Of a stretch of DNA of 64,000 nt, positions 23,933 to 33,472 are shown in pieces (within the stretch, counting starts at the first letter, position 1; each line of letters starts with the position of its first letter). The translations under genes were made by a program, and so were the position numbers. This stretch comes from Synergistota bacterium (GTDB lineage Bacteria > Synergistota > GBS-1). The stretch is from positions 16,629 through 80,628 of the forward strand of contig JANXBX010000008.1 in the NCBI GenBank assembly GCA_025060595.1, given 5' to 3'. Under the pieces are notes generated by a model that had not been told where the DNA came from, ran no database searches, and saw only the letters and a list, made by a program, of their open reading frames with translations.

Positions 23933-26020
23933 ATGAGATTAAAAATTTTTTTATTTTTAGTATTAGGTTTTTGTTCCCTTTTATCTGGCCCATCCTTAAG
24001 TTATGTAAAGATTGAGGATGTTTCTAATATTGATAGGTTTCATATACCCGATAGCTCTAAGGCCCTGTTGGAGAAAAATCTCTTTGTAGTTTGTCCTGCT
24101 AGTCATTGGCAGCCTTTCTTTGTATACGAGGATAACGTATATCGCCGTATACCTAACTTTGTTACCGTTGATAGCGTTCTTCATCTTTATCATCTTTTCT
24201 TTAACTTCACCTTAAGGAAATTGGAGGAAGAAAGATTTCTACCCCTTCTTAAAACCTTTACAAGAGGGCTTCTATCTCAAACTATTAGAACCTATGATAG
24301 CCTTCAAGGTGGGGAGCTTAAAGAAGCGGCCTTACGAAACGTAGCTTATGTAGGTGTGGCATTTAACTTACTTGGCCTTAAGGGGGAGCTTCCTCCTCAG
24401 GCTCAATCTATGGTTTCGAGGGAGCTCAATCTTATCAGAGAAAGGCCTGGTTTAGTTGAAGGGAATATATTCCCATATGCGATCGACTATACTCAGTTTA
24501 TTCCTCGAGGGCATTACGCGGGAAAGGAAAGCCTAAGGCGATACTTTATGGTTATGGCTTGGTATGGCCTTGTCCCCTTTTCCCCAGCCTATAGGGATTC
24601 TGAGGGTAACCTGAAGTTAAGCTCGAGAGTGGCCCTTCAGACGATGCTCATAGTTAATGATGTTTATTCAGCTGGTTTAGTTGATACATGGGATAGGTTA
24701 TTTAAACCACTTAACTATTTTGTTGGTTTTTCTGATGACCTTACAGTGAGAGAGGTAAGAGGTCTTTTAGAAAGCGTTTATGGCAAGAGGTATAACCTAT
24801 CTGATCTTTCTAACCCGAGCGCACTAAGATTATATATAGATAAGTTTATTAAGCTAAGACAGCCTAGGATTAAGCCTAAGTTAGCTCACCTTGCTGGAAG
24901 GTTGCCTAACTTACCTGATCCTGAGGCCTCTCAGTTTCGGCTGATGGGACAGCGTTATACCCCCGATAGCGAAGTTTTACAAGAGCTTTCTGATCCTAAG
25001 GAGCGTCCTATACCATGCGGTTTAGATCTTATAGCTGTTATGGGAAGTGATAGGGCTTATCAGATAATCGATGGAGGATATAGGGTTTATGGTTTGCCGG
25101 AAGCTTTTGGCAAACTTGTGTGGAAGGAATATATTAATAGGCGCGATGAGTTAGCCCAGAGGTTTAGTCAGCTTAGGGAAGGCGATTGGACCTCTACACT
25201 TTATTGGGGTTGGCTTTGGGTCTTAAAAAGCTTGATTGAGCCTGTTGATGAAAGATGCCCTCCTTTTATGAAAAACGTTGCCTGGAAAGATAAATCTATC
25301 CAGACCGCTTTAGCCTCTTGGGTTCAGCTACGTCATGATATCGTACTTTATGCTAAGCAATCCTTTGTAGGCGCTGAAGGGGGAGACGGAAGTGAGGAAG
25401 TTGTTAAAGGTTATGTGGAGCCTAACGTTGAAGCTTGGAAGCGCTTGCTTACTCTGATTCGTCAAACTAAAAAGTTATTCAATTACCAGAGATTGTTTGT
25501 TAAGGGTGTGGATGAGAAGTTAAATAGACTTGAAAATATGATTGATTTTTTACTTAAATGTGCTGAAAAAGAACTTAAAGGAGAGCCTTTAAGCGAACAA
25601 GACTATATCAGGATAGAGACTATAGGCGGAGAGATGGATTTCCTCGCTTTGGAAGTAGTTAGCGATGGTAAAGCTTCAGGTTGGATGGAATTAGTTCATC
25701 CCTCTGATAGGAACATGGCATGTGTCGTTGATGTTCACACCGCAGATATTCGTGTAGAAGGTTTTGGACATCAAGTTTTGGAGGAGGCTATCGGGCATGC
25801 TAACGAGATATTTGTTATCGTTCCTATAGAAGGTAAGCCTACTTTAACTCGAGGGGCTGTTTTCAGTTATTATGAGTTTTTATGGCCAGCCTCTGATAGA
25901 TTGACTGATGAAAGATGGCAGGAAATGTTATCTAGAAATATAGCACCGCCTCAACCATCTTGGACAGGTTCCTTTACATCTCCTGAGAAAATAAAAGTAA
26001 AAGAAACCCCGGCACCTTGA
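23933..26020 (+). CDS. secreted DUF3160 protein
   Basis: 695 residues with a signal peptide (IFLFLVLGFCSLLSGPSLS) and a large mostly helical body. The opening FVVCPASHWQPFFVYEDN, the NFVTVDSVLHLYHLFFNFTLRKLEE block, and the C-terminal DVHTADIRVEGFGHQVLEEAIGHANEI with RGAVFSYYEF identify DUF3160, a family of unknown function common in thermophiles. Several His and Asp residues in the C-terminal block could form a metal site. Ribosome site AAGGAGGTAG with ATG. Probably co-transcribed with the FG-GAP gene. Confidence 0.85.
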   Translation: MRLKIFLFLVLGFCSLLSGPSLSYVKIEDVSNIDRFHIPDSSKALLEKNLFVVCPASHWQPFFVYEDNVYRRIPNFVTVDSVLHLYHLFFNFTLRKLEEERFLPLLKTFTRGLLSQTIRTYDSLQGGELKEAALRNVAYVGVAFNLLGLKGELPPQAQSMVSRELNLIRERPGLVEGNIFPYAIDYTQFIPRGHYAGKESLRRYFMVMAWYGLVPFSPAYRDSEGNLKLSSRVALQTMLIVNDVYSAGLVDTWDRLFKPLNYFVGFSDDLTVREVRGLLESVYGKRYNLSDLSNPSALRLYIDKFIKLRQPRIKPKLAHLAGRLPNLPDPEASQFRLMGQRYTPDSEVLQELSDPKERPIPCGLDLIAVMGSDRAYQIIDGGYRVYGLPEAFGKLVWKEYINRRDELAQRFSQLREGDWTSTLYWGWLWVLKSLIEPVDERCPPFMKNVAWKDKSIQTALASWVQLRHDIVLYAKQSFVGAEGGDGSEEVVKGYVEPNVEAWKRLLTLIRQTKKLFNYQRLFVKGVDEKLNRLENMIDFLLKCAEKELKGEPLSEQDYIRIETIGGEMDFLALEVVSDGKASGWMELVHPSDRNMACVVDVHTADIRVEGFGHQVLEEAIGHANEIFVIVPIEGKPTLTRGAVFSYYEFLWPASDRLTDERWQEMLSRNIAPPQPSWTGSFTSPEKIKVKETPAP

Positions 26021-26032
26021 TGGTATTATACA

Positions 26033-26061
26033 TTGCTAATTTTGTATAAATATGATATCAT
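26033..26061 (+). promoter_or_regulatory. promoter candidate of the TAXI-TRAP catabolic operon
   Basis: TTGCTA (26033-26038), 17 bases, TATCAT (26056-26061), with TG one base before the -10 (extended -10). It lies about 70 bases before the aldolase-family start. Confidence 0.45.
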
Positions 26062-26132
26062 TTTGATGAGACTTAATTAGAATATTTAAATGAAATTATT
26101 CTTACCAAAATATGAAAGGAGTAGGTACAAAA

Positions 26133-27017
26133 ATGGTTAAAAAGGCTCCCTATGGTATTATAATTCCTCCTGTTATACCCTTTAAGAAAGATGGGGCGCT
26201 TGATAAAACTGCGCTCAAAGAGCTTATAGAGTTTTGGTGTAAGCATGTTGACGGTTTCTTTATATGCGGTACGGTTTCATCTGGTCCATTGATGACAGTA
26301 GATGAGAAAAAAGAGCTTACGGAGAAGTTTATTGAATACGTTAATGGTTGTTGTCCAGTATTCGTTCATGTTGGATCGCCCTCTACTTATGAAGCGTTGG
26401 ATCTTGCTAAGCATGCTGAAAGGGCAGGTGCTGATGCCATTGCGGCTGTTCCTCCTTATTACTATCCTCACACTTCGAGTGCCATTAAAAGCTATTATGA
26501 AACGATATTGAGCTCTGTTTCTTTGCCATTTTATGTTTATACTATACCTCAGAATACGAATGTTAATTTATCAGTTGAGCTTTTAAAAGAGCTAGCGGAT
26601 ATGGGAATAAATGGCATAAAGGACAGTACCCTTAATTTCTCATATCACATGGAGTTGAGGAGGAAGCTTGCTCCTTTAGGTTTTGAGGTAATTCAAGGAA
26701 GCGATTCTCTTTTGGTTCCCAGTTGGATGGCGGGAAGTCGTGCATGCGTTTCCGGAATTGCTAATGGTTTGCCTGAATTGGTTAAAGATGTTCTTAGGAA
26801 GTGCGAAGAGAGATATTATGAGGAAGCCTTTCATATGCAACAGGTTCTACTGAGTATCAGGGATTCCTTTGGACAGGCTTCTTTTATTCCGATGCTTTAC
26901 GGGCTTCTTAAATTGAGGGGGTTAAATGCTGGATATCCTAGACAACCTTTTATCCCTGTTTCTGATGATCTGTTAAGGAATGTGGAGCAGAATTTAAAAG
27001 AATTGGGAGTTTTATAA
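26133..27017 (+). CDS. dihydrodipicolinate synthase/N-acetylneuraminate lyase family aldolase
   Basis: About 294 residues, TIM-barrel class I aldolase or dehydratase. The Schiff-base lysine is in GIKDST and the proton-relay tyrosine in FYVYTIPQNTNVN. The substrate loop is FICGTVSSGPLMT instead of the DapA-type GTTGE, so lysine biosynthesis is unlikely and a 2-keto-acid aldolase or dehydratase is more probable. The ATG at 26112 overlaps the ribosome site AAAGGAG; ATG at 26133 is the likely start. It is first in an operon with a TRAP transporter, a flavoprotein and an SDR, pointing to breakdown of an imported carboxylate. Confidence 0.82.
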   Translation: MVKKAPYGIIIPPVIPFKKDGALDKTALKELIEFWCKHVDGFFICGTVSSGPLMTVDEKKELTEKFIEYVNGCCPVFVHVGSPSTYEALDLAKHAERAGADAIAAVPPYYYPHTSSAIKSYYETILSSVSLPFYVYTIPQNTNVNLSVELLKELADMGINGIKDSTLNFSYHMELRRKLAPLGFEVIQGSDSLLVPSWMAGSRACVSGIANGLPELVKDVLRKCEERYYEEAFHMQQVLLSIRDSFGQASFIPMLYGLLKLRGLNAGYPRQPFIPVSDDLLRNVEQNLKELGVL

Positions 27018-27061
27018 GTTATTAAAAAGAAAAACAAGCTTTAAGGAAGGAGGGGGTAGTT

Positions 27062-28063
27062 TTGGGGAAAAAGTTGGTTGTGGTATTGATGGTAACAGCT
27101 TGTATAGGGTTGGTGGCTTCCGGTGCTTTTGCCTCTGAAAGTACCCTGATATTTGCCACACAAAGTCCTGGGACGAGCTGGTATGCTTATGCTACAGTGA
27201 TGTCTGGTCTAATTAGTACGGTGTTGCCTCAGGGTTATAAAGTTGATGTTCAAACGATATCCCCTGGAGGACTTGCTGCTCCTTTTCTTATTGCTGAAGG
27301 AAAGGCACATTTAACGTTTGCTAATGCGGCGGCAGTTAAATGGGCTCTTGAGGGAACTGTTCCGGGTAGGCCTAAAATTAGCGGTGTTACCGCTCTCGCA
27401 GGAGGGTTTGATACTCCCTTCCTTGTGGTGATATTCACTGATAACTTTGTTAAGAAGACAGGTATAGCTACCATGGAGGATTTAGTTAAGAAGAAGCATC
27501 CTGTTAGAATAGCAGTTAAGGCTTTGGGATCCTTTGGTGAGATAGCATGTAAACATGTTTTTAGCGCTTATGGTGTTACCTATGACGATATTAAATCATG
27601 GGGTGGATCCATTACACATACTGGTCCAGCTCAGATCGTGGATCTTTTGAGGGATGACAAGGCTGATATAACCATCGACCACATACCTGCAGGTCAAGCT
27701 GCTATAAGTGAGCTTTGCATGACTACCAAGGTTCATTTTATACAGCTTCCTGATGAAATTATTGCAAAGCTTAATCAGATGGGATGGGATACTTATGTTA
27801 TGCCTGCAGGGACATGGAAGGGACAGGAAAAGGATATTAAGACGGTTGGTAGCGGAACGGTCTTAATAGCTACTGATAAATTGCCAGGGGATGTAGCCTA
27901 TGCAATAACGAAGAAGCTTTGTGAAAGTAAAAAGGAATTGGTTTCTGCTTTTGCTGCTTTAGAGGTATTTGATCCAGCTACCGCATGGAAACCGCTTAAA
28001 TGCGGGGCTCCCCTTCACCCTGGTGCGGAGAAGTATTACAAAGAGAAAGGGTACATGAAATAG
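27062..28063 (+). CDS. TAXI-family TRAP transporter substrate-binding protein
   Basis: 333 residues with a cleavable signal peptide (VVLMVTACIGLVASGAFA). The mature part begins LIFATQSPGTSWYAYA, followed by KAHLTFANAAAVKWALEG and GSFGEIACKHVF, the TAXI signature. It captures a carboxylate or amino acid in the periplasm for the fused permease at 28171. TTG start behind GGAAGGAGGG. A powerful hairpin with a U-run separates it from the permease gene, so the binding protein should be made in excess. Confidence 0.88.
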   Translation: MGKKLVVVLMVTACIGLVASGAFASESTLIFATQSPGTSWYAYATVMSGLISTVLPQGYKVDVQTISPGGLAAPFLIAEGKAHLTFANAAAVKWALEGTVPGRPKISGVTALAGGFDTPFLVVIFTDNFVKKTGIATMEDLVKKKHPVRIAVKALGSFGEIACKHVFSAYGVTYDDIKSWGGSITHTGPAQIVDLLRDDKADITIDHIPAGQAAISELCMTTKVHFIQLPDEIIAKLNQMGWDTYVMPAGTWKGQEKDIKTVGSGTVLIATDKLPGDVAYAITKKLCESKKELVSAFAALEVFDPATAWKPLKCGAPLHPGAEKYYKEKGYMK

Positions 28064-28103
28064 TAAATGCTGATATAGAGATATTAGTGATGTTAATTTC
28101 TGG

Positions 28104-28143
28104 CCCTCCTGATAGGTTTGCAAACCTATCAGGAGGGTTTTTT
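28104..28143 (+). terminator. intercistronic terminator, TAXI binding protein / permease
   Basis: A perfect 34-base palindrome (arms CCCTCCTGATAGGTTTG and complement) followed by TTTTTT. It sits 40 bases after the binding-protein stop and 27 bases before the permease start, in an operon that must read on. It probably works as a partial terminator and a 3' stabiliser. Confidence 0.85.
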
Positions 28144-28170
28144 AAAAGCTGATTAGGAGGTGAATTCGTT

Positions 28171-30036
28171 TTGGAATTTAGATCTTTCTTTAAACGCCAT
28201 ATTGCTATTTTGATTTCAGTGTCGTGGATCTTGTTTCAGCTTTATATAGCTTTAGTTAAACCCCTTCATCCTATGTTACAGAATCCAATACATTTGCTTT
28301 TTGCTCTTTTATTGGTTTTTGTATATTTTCCAAGCGGTAAGGGATGGTTGAGAGTGATTGATATAGTGAGTGGAATTGCTTTAGGTTTTCTGGCTTACTA
28401 TTTTATAGCTCATACCCTTAGGCTTCAAACAAGGTGGCCTTATGTAGATCCTATATTAAGCATAGATATAATTGCTGGTTTAATTACAATTGTTCTTTTA
28501 CTTGAGGCGGTTAGGCGTGCTGTTGGAATAGAGCTCTTTATCTTGAGTTTGATGTTCTTAGTTTACGCGATTTGGGGGAAATACTTTCCAGGCTTACTTA
28601 AATTTAGCGGCATAGGGTTAAATCAGTTTGTGGAATTGATGGTAATGGGACCTGATGGTATCTTTGGTGTACCCCTATCTACATCGACAAGCATGATATT
28701 TTACATTATTCTGTTTGGTGCCTTTTTCTCAGAGTTAGGCGGTAAGCTTCTTATTGACATTGGGTTGAAGATAGGTGGAAGACAATATGGTGGTCCAGCT
28801 AAAGCTGCGGTTATATCGAGTGGTTTAATGGGTATGGTGAGTGGTAGCGCTGTGGCTAATGTTAGCACTACGGGAGTTATAACTATCCCTCTTATGAAAA
28901 GGATAGGTTATAAACCGGAGGAAGCTGGAGCTATTGAGGCTGTTGCATCAACTGGAGGCCAAATTATGCCTCCTATAATGGGTGTAGGGGCATTTATAAT
29001 GGCTGAGTTTTTAGGTGTTAGATATGGATTTATAGCAAAATCAGCGATATTCCCTGCTCTATGCTATTACTTGACCTTATGGTTTGTGGTTGATTTTCTC
29101 GCAAGAAAGCGTAATATTAGGCAGATTCAGATGGAACAGTTTCTAAGTATAGAGCCTATTTTGCCGCGTTTGCATTCCTTAATACCAATGATAGCCCTTA
29201 TTTGGTATATTTTCTCAGGAGCGTCTCTAGGTAGAGCTGCGATTATGAGTACCGCTATAGCTATATTAATAAACGGGTTTAACTATATATTGAGATTTAA
29301 AAATGTATTAGGTTTAAGAGATTTCTTAGATTGTCTTATTCAGGCGACGAAACAGGCAGTGGGAGTTGCAGTTCCCACGGCAGCCTGTGGCATCATAATA
29401 GGTATAGTAGTTCAATCAGGATTGGCTGCTAAAGCTAGTAATCTATTGATTAGCGTAGGGCATAATAATTTAGCTCTATCTTTAATTATAACTATGGTAG
29501 GTTGTATTGTGCTTGGCATGGCTGTTCCCACAGTAGCCGTTTATATATTAGGAGCGGTTTTCTTTGCACCTAATTTGATAAAGTTAGGACTTCCTCCTCT
29601 TGTTGCTCATATGTTTGTTTTTTACTTTGGAGCTATAGCTCAAATTACTCCGCCGGTTTGTTTAGCTTCTTTTACCGCTGCGGGAATTGCAAAAGCAAGC
29701 TCATGGCGTACTGGGTGGATTGCCTTTAGCTATGCTTTGACCGGTTTTCTTGTCCCATTTGCTTTTGCATATAAGCCTGAGTTGTTGTTACTTGGATCAT
29801 TTTCTGAATCAATCGGTGCCTTTTTATTGGTGATTTGTGGAGGCGTTTTATTAGCTTCTAGTTTAGTCGGATATTTTATGGTTCCTATAAAAAGCTTACT
29901 ATTAAGGGTTATCTTAGGGGTTTCAGCTATAGGAGTTATATTGCCCGAGATTATAAGCTCTATCTTAGGGTTAAGCATTGGGGCTTTGATACTTATTTTT
30001 AATCACATTTATGTAAGAAGAGCTTTAAAGGGGTGA
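28171..30036 (+). CDS. TRAP transporter fused 4TM/12TM permease
   Basis: 621-residue inner-membrane protein uniting the small (DctQ-like) and large (DctM-like) TRAP membrane subunits, the form that pairs with TAXI binding proteins. The first four helices occupy about residues 10-125. DctM signatures follow: SGSAVANVSTTGVITIPLMK with EAVASTGGQIMPPIMG, repeated in the second half as GMAVPTVAVYILGAV and AQITPPVCLASFTAA. The protein imports its substrate with sodium. TTG start with GGAGGTG 8 bases upstream. Confidence 0.9.
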   Translation: MEFRSFFKRHIAILISVSWILFQLYIALVKPLHPMLQNPIHLLFALLLVFVYFPSGKGWLRVIDIVSGIALGFLAYYFIAHTLRLQTRWPYVDPILSIDIIAGLITIVLLLEAVRRAVGIELFILSLMFLVYAIWGKYFPGLLKFSGIGLNQFVELMVMGPDGIFGVPLSTSTSMIFYIILFGAFFSELGGKLLIDIGLKIGGRQYGGPAKAAVISSGLMGMVSGSAVANVSTTGVITIPLMKRIGYKPEEAGAIEAVASTGGQIMPPIMGVGAFIMAEFLGVRYGFIAKSAIFPALCYYLTLWFVVDFLARKRNIRQIQMEQFLSIEPILPRLHSLIPMIALIWYIFSGASLGRAAIMSTAIAILINGFNYILRFKNVLGLRDFLDCLIQATKQAVGVAVPTAACGIIIGIVVQSGLAAKASNLLISVGHNNLALSLIITMVGCIVLGMAVPTVAVYILGAVFFAPNLIKLGLPPLVAHMFVFYFGAIAQITPPVCLASFTAAGIAKASSWRTGWIAFSYALTGFLVPFAFAYKPELLLLGSFSESIGAFLLVICGGVLLASSLVGYFMVPIKSLLLRVILGVSAIGVILPEIISSILGLSIGALILIFNHIYVRRALKG

Positions 30037-30041
30037 CTTGA

Positions 30042-31670
30042 ATGATTGGGTCTCGCTATGATGTGATAATCTTGGGTTCTGGACTTTCCGGCTTATGTGC
30101 TGCAATGCGTATATTAGAGCTTGAAAAGGCGAATATCTTAGTTCTATCTCCTGGATCAGGAGCTACCCCATATATAGCGGCTATAAATGTAGCTTTACCA
30201 TATAATCCGTGGGGGGATAGTGTTAAGCAGCATTACCTAGATACAATGGAAGCAGGTTTCTGGATAAATGATCCGATGCTTGTTGAGGAGATGTGTTTTT
30301 CTGCTCCAAGATGTATAGAACTTTTGCAAGAGTGGGGAGTAAGATTTGCATCAAAGGATGGTGATTTTCTTCGCAGACGTACCTCTGGTTCAAGCTATCC
30401 CCGGTCACTCTGTCAAACTAGTGGATTGATAGGAGGACAAATTAGTAGTTTACTGAGAGAGGTTCTTTTGCGAAAAGGAGTAAAGTTTGTAAGGGGTTTT
30501 TGTAATAACTTAATAGTTTATGATGGTAGGGTTTACGGTGTGAGCTTTGTTACCCATGATGAAAGTGATTCTAAAAATATATTTGCTCCTGTTGTGGTTG
30601 CTGCGTGGGGTGGTATAGGTACGCTTTTTCCTGATTCTACCTACCCTTCAGATGTGGATGGAAGAGGTCTTGCTATTGCCTTTGAAGCTGGAGTTTCTCT
30701 TATTGACTTAGAGTTCTTAGAGTTTGAGCCCCTTGTTTTACTTCATCCCCCATCTTTAAGAGGCGAGCCCTGCCCTACTGCTATGCTTGGTGAGGGGGCT
30801 TACCTGTTAAACAAAAATGGTGAGAGGTTTTTGCTAAGATTTAGACCGCAAGGGGAGGCTGGAGCGCCTAAGAGTTTGATTAACATGGCTATTTGGGATG
30901 AAGTATCTAGGGGTAATGGTTCACCTCACGGTGGGATCTATGTTGATTTGCGACATATACCTGAGAGCACGTTAAGGGCTTATCCATGGTTTTATAATAG
31001 AGTTGTTAGTGTTGGTCTGGATCCAAAAAGGGACCTCTTAGAAGTTGGCCCAATGGCTCACAGTCACTCTGGAGGTATAAAGGTGGAAAGAGGGTATAGG
31101 ACGTCTGTGAAAGGGTTTTTCGCTATAGGGGAGGCTGCTGGTGGAATACATGGTGCATGTAGGTTGGGTGGTAATGCTGCTACACAAGCTTTAGTCTCAG
31201 GAATTTTAGCAGCGGAGGAAATAGCTAAAGAAAGAGAAGAGAATGAAAGGGAGTTTGAAAAAGCTTTGGGAAAGAAAAGCTTAATAGATAGTTCTATAAG
31301 GTTTAAGAGAAACGCTTCTATTATGGGAGAGAAAATTTGTTTAATAAAAGATATATTAAGAAAGGCTTTTGGTTTTCGACGTAGTGGGTGTGAACTTGAG
31401 AGGGCATTTAATCTTATAAGCGATATTCTCGAATCTACCGAGCTTAAGCTCGATACCTTCTCATATCAGACAGTTCTTTCTGCTTTATTGCTGATAAAAG
31501 CTGCCTTTTTAAGGGAAGAAACACGTGGTTCTCACTATAGAGAGGATTATCCCTTTATTAAGCCCCAGTGGCAGTGCTCGATTGAGATATTTAAGGGGGA
31601 GGATGGTTCCGTCTGCTGGAGAAAAGTATCTCGGAGTCCCACTGAGGAGGGTTTCAAGTCTTGCTTTTAA
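30042..31670 (+). CDS. FAD-binding flavoprotein (fumarate reductase/L-aspartate oxidase-like)
   Basis: 542 residues. The N-terminal FAD motif is YDVIILGSGLSGLCAAMRI, and the typical FAD-covalent or stacking segment is replaced by SPGSGATPYIAAINVAL. DVDGRGLAIAFEAGVSLIDLEFLEFEP is the block shared by fumarate reductase and aspartate oxidase, and the end of the FAD domain is GFFAIGEAAGGIHGACRLGGNA. The domain order matches the succinate-dehydrogenase flavoprotein family, with a helical C-terminal domain. No iron-sulfur or membrane subunit is next to it, so it is likely a soluble oxidase or dehydrogenase of the imported acid. It overlaps the SDR gene by 10 bases. Confidence 0.82.
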   Translation: MIGSRYDVIILGSGLSGLCAAMRILELEKANILVLSPGSGATPYIAAINVALPYNPWGDSVKQHYLDTMEAGFWINDPMLVEEMCFSAPRCIELLQEWGVRFASKDGDFLRRRTSGSSYPRSLCQTSGLIGGQISSLLREVLLRKGVKFVRGFCNNLIVYDGRVYGVSFVTHDESDSKNIFAPVVVAAWGGIGTLFPDSTYPSDVDGRGLAIAFEAGVSLIDLEFLEFEPLVLLHPPSLRGEPCPTAMLGEGAYLLNKNGERFLLRFRPQGEAGAPKSLINMAIWDEVSRGNGSPHGGIYVDLRHIPESTLRAYPWFYNRVVSVGLDPKRDLLEVGPMAHSHSGGIKVERGYRTSVKGFFAIGEAAGGIHGACRLGGNAATQALVSGILAAEEIAKEREENEREFEKALGKKSLIDSSIRFKRNASIMGEKICLIKDILRKAFGFRRSGCELERAFNLISDILESTELKLDTFSYQTVLSALLLIKAAFLREETRGSHYREDYPFIKPQWQCSIEIFKGEDGSVCWRKVSRSPTEEGFKSCF

Positions 31671-32407
31671 AGGGAAAGGTAGCCATAATCACTGGAGCGA
31701 GCAGGGGTATAGGTAAGGCTATAGCTTTGGTCTTTGCTCAGCATGGTGCTTTTCTTGTGATTAATGGGACTAAGGGTGAACTTTTGGAGAAGTTGAGGGA
31801 TGAAATAAGGAGCATGGGACGGAAATGTATTATTCAAGTTGGAGATGTGTCTGATCCCGATACGGGGGTCAAGCTTGCGAAATCTGCTTTTGATGAATTT
31901 GGCCATATTGATATTCTTGTTAATAATGCAGGCATAATAACGCGTACTACTACTTTGGATACTGAACCAGAGGAATGGCGTAGGATAATAGAAGTAAACT
32001 TAAGCGGTACATTTTATTGCTGTAAGGCGGTCTTGCCTTATATGATTAATCAGAAATATGGCAAGATTATAAATATATCCTCTACAAGAGGAAAAGCTCC
32101 CCATCCGAATGCATCTCCTGCTTATGGTGCTTCTAAAGCAGGAATAATATATTTAACTCGGCATCTAGCTTTAGAGATGGGTAAATATAACATATATGTC
32201 AATGCTATTTGTCCCGGTCCTATAGAGACGGAGATGGTATCTACCTGGGAGAGGGATTATCGCGATCAAGTTATAAGCAAGATCCCTTTGGGTAAGCTTG
32301 GATTGCCTGAAGATGTAGCTAATTTAGTTTTGTTTTTGGCCTCAGATATGTCGAACTTTATAACCGGTGAGGCTATAAATATCAATGGTGGAGCATATAT
32401 GGATTAA
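31661..32407 (+). CDS. short-chain dehydrogenase/reductase
   Basis: 248-residue classical SDR. Cofactor motif TGASRGIGKAIAL, NNAG at the fourth strand, catalytic serine in NISSTRG and YxxxK in AYGASKAG, and the C-terminal GEAININGGAYMD. It resembles gluconate-5-dehydrogenase and FabG-like sugar-acid dehydrogenases. Its place after the aldolase, TRAP and flavoprotein genes suggests it oxidises or reduces a hydroxyl group in the same pathway. TTG start inside the end of the flavoprotein gene. The stop is 5 bases from that of convergent pdxA2. Confidence 0.87.
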   Translation: MLLKGKVAIITGASRGIGKAIALVFAQHGAFLVINGTKGELLEKLRDEIRSMGRKCIIQVGDVSDPDTGVKLAKSAFDEFGHIDILVNNAGIITRTTTLDTEPEEWRRIIEVNLSGTFYCCKAVLPYMINQKYGKIINISSTRGKAPHPNASPAYGASKAGIIYLTRHLALEMGKYNIYVNAICPGPIETEMVSTWERDYRDQVISKIPLGKLGLPEDVANLVLFLASDMSNFITGEAININGGAYMD

Positions 32408-32412
32408 TAAAG

Positions 32413-33447
32413 TTAAATTTCAAGGTTTTTGTATATCTCTTTCCATTTAGGTCCTAACTTGGCTGCTAACTTTATTGCCTGAGCCATGCTACTTTCGTTG
32501 GCTATTCCTAAACCAGCGATATCAAAAGCTGTACCATGATCTACTGACGTTCTTAGGATAGGTAGTCCAACAGTTATGTTAACTCCCTCATCGAAGAATA
32601 AGCTTTTGAAGAATATATGTCCTTGGTCGTGATACATGGCTATGAGGAAACGGTATTTTCCTTTAGTGGCAGCTGGGAAGAGGGCATCCCCAGGTAGAGG
32701 ACCTATCGCATTTATTCCTTCGCTTTGAGCTATTTTAACGGCTGGTTCTATGATCTCGATTTCTTCTCTTCCGAAAAGCCCCCCTTCACCTGCGTGTGGG
32801 TTTAAAGCTGATACAGCGATCTTCTCTTTATCGTACCCCAAGGCCTTGGAGAATAGGTGCGCTAACCTTATCTGATTTAATATACGTTCTATGTTTATAA
32901 GGTCAATTGCTTCACGCAAGGAAACATGGGTTGTTACGTGGAAGATAAAAATGTCTCTTGCTGTTAAAACTAAGGAGTATCGTTCTATTCCGAATTCACT
33001 GGCTAAAAGCTCCGTATGGCCTGGATAGTTAAAGCCGGCTTTATTTATAGCCTCTTTGTTTAGCGGAGCTGTAGCTATAGCATGTATAAGTCCCTTTTTG
33101 GCAAGCTCTGCTCCTGCCTTTACATATAAGGCTGCTCCTCTTCCTGCTTCTAAGGAAAGTTTGCCAGGTTCTATCCCTTTTAAGGAAGGGATTGGCTGTA
33201 TGATATTAATTTTACCTACTTCCCAGGAAGCGTATTCTGGAGAGCTAATTAAGATAAGCTTTGGGTCTTTGATCTCCGAATCTTTTGGCCAAAACTTTAG
33301 GTTTTGCTCCATTATATGAAAATCTCCTATTATCAATGGTTTACATGTTTCCCAGATTTCCCTTTTAGCTAAGGCCTTGACTATTATCTCCGGTCCTATT
33401 CCAGCAGCGTCCCCCATTGTTATACCAACTACCGGAAGCTCACTCAT
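32413..33447 (-). CDS. pdxA2: PdxA2-type 4-phospho-D-threonate/D-erythronate dehydrogenase
   Basis: 344 residues of the PdxA family, metal- and NAD-dependent. Conserved GDAAGIGPEI, PGHTELL, NPHAGEGGLFGREE and MYHDQGHIFFK carry the metal histidines. PdxA proper serves pyridoxal phosphate synthesis, but co-occurrence with a DUF1537 kinase is the mark of PdxA2, which oxidatively decarboxylates 4-phospho-D-threonate (or erythronate) to dihydroxyacetone phosphate. It follows the kinase gene by 25 bases. ATG start with GGGAGGGATTGG upstream. Confidence 0.83.
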   Translation of the reverse strand: MSELPVVGITMGDAAGIGPEIIVKALAKREIWETCKPLIIGDFHIMEQNLKFWPKDSEIKDPKLILISSPEYASWEVGKINIIQPIPSLKGIEPGKLSLEAGRGAALYVKAGAELAKKGLIHAIATAPLNKEAINKAGFNYPGHTELLASEFGIERYSLVLTARDIFIFHVTTHVSLREAIDLINIERILNQIRLAHLFSKALGYDKEKIAVSALNPHAGEGGLFGREEIEIIEPAVKIAQSEGINAIGPLPGDALFPAATKGKYRFLIAMYHDQGHIFFKSLFFDEGVNITVGLPILRTSVDHGTAFDIAGLGIANESSMAQAIKLAAKLGPKWKEIYKNLEI

Positions 33448-33472
33448 TTGGCCAATCCCTCCCTTTTAATTT

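Noticed and set aside
26133..27017. DapA of lysine biosynthesis
   Set aside because: The DapA GTTGE loop is replaced by GTVSSG and the context is a transporter operon.
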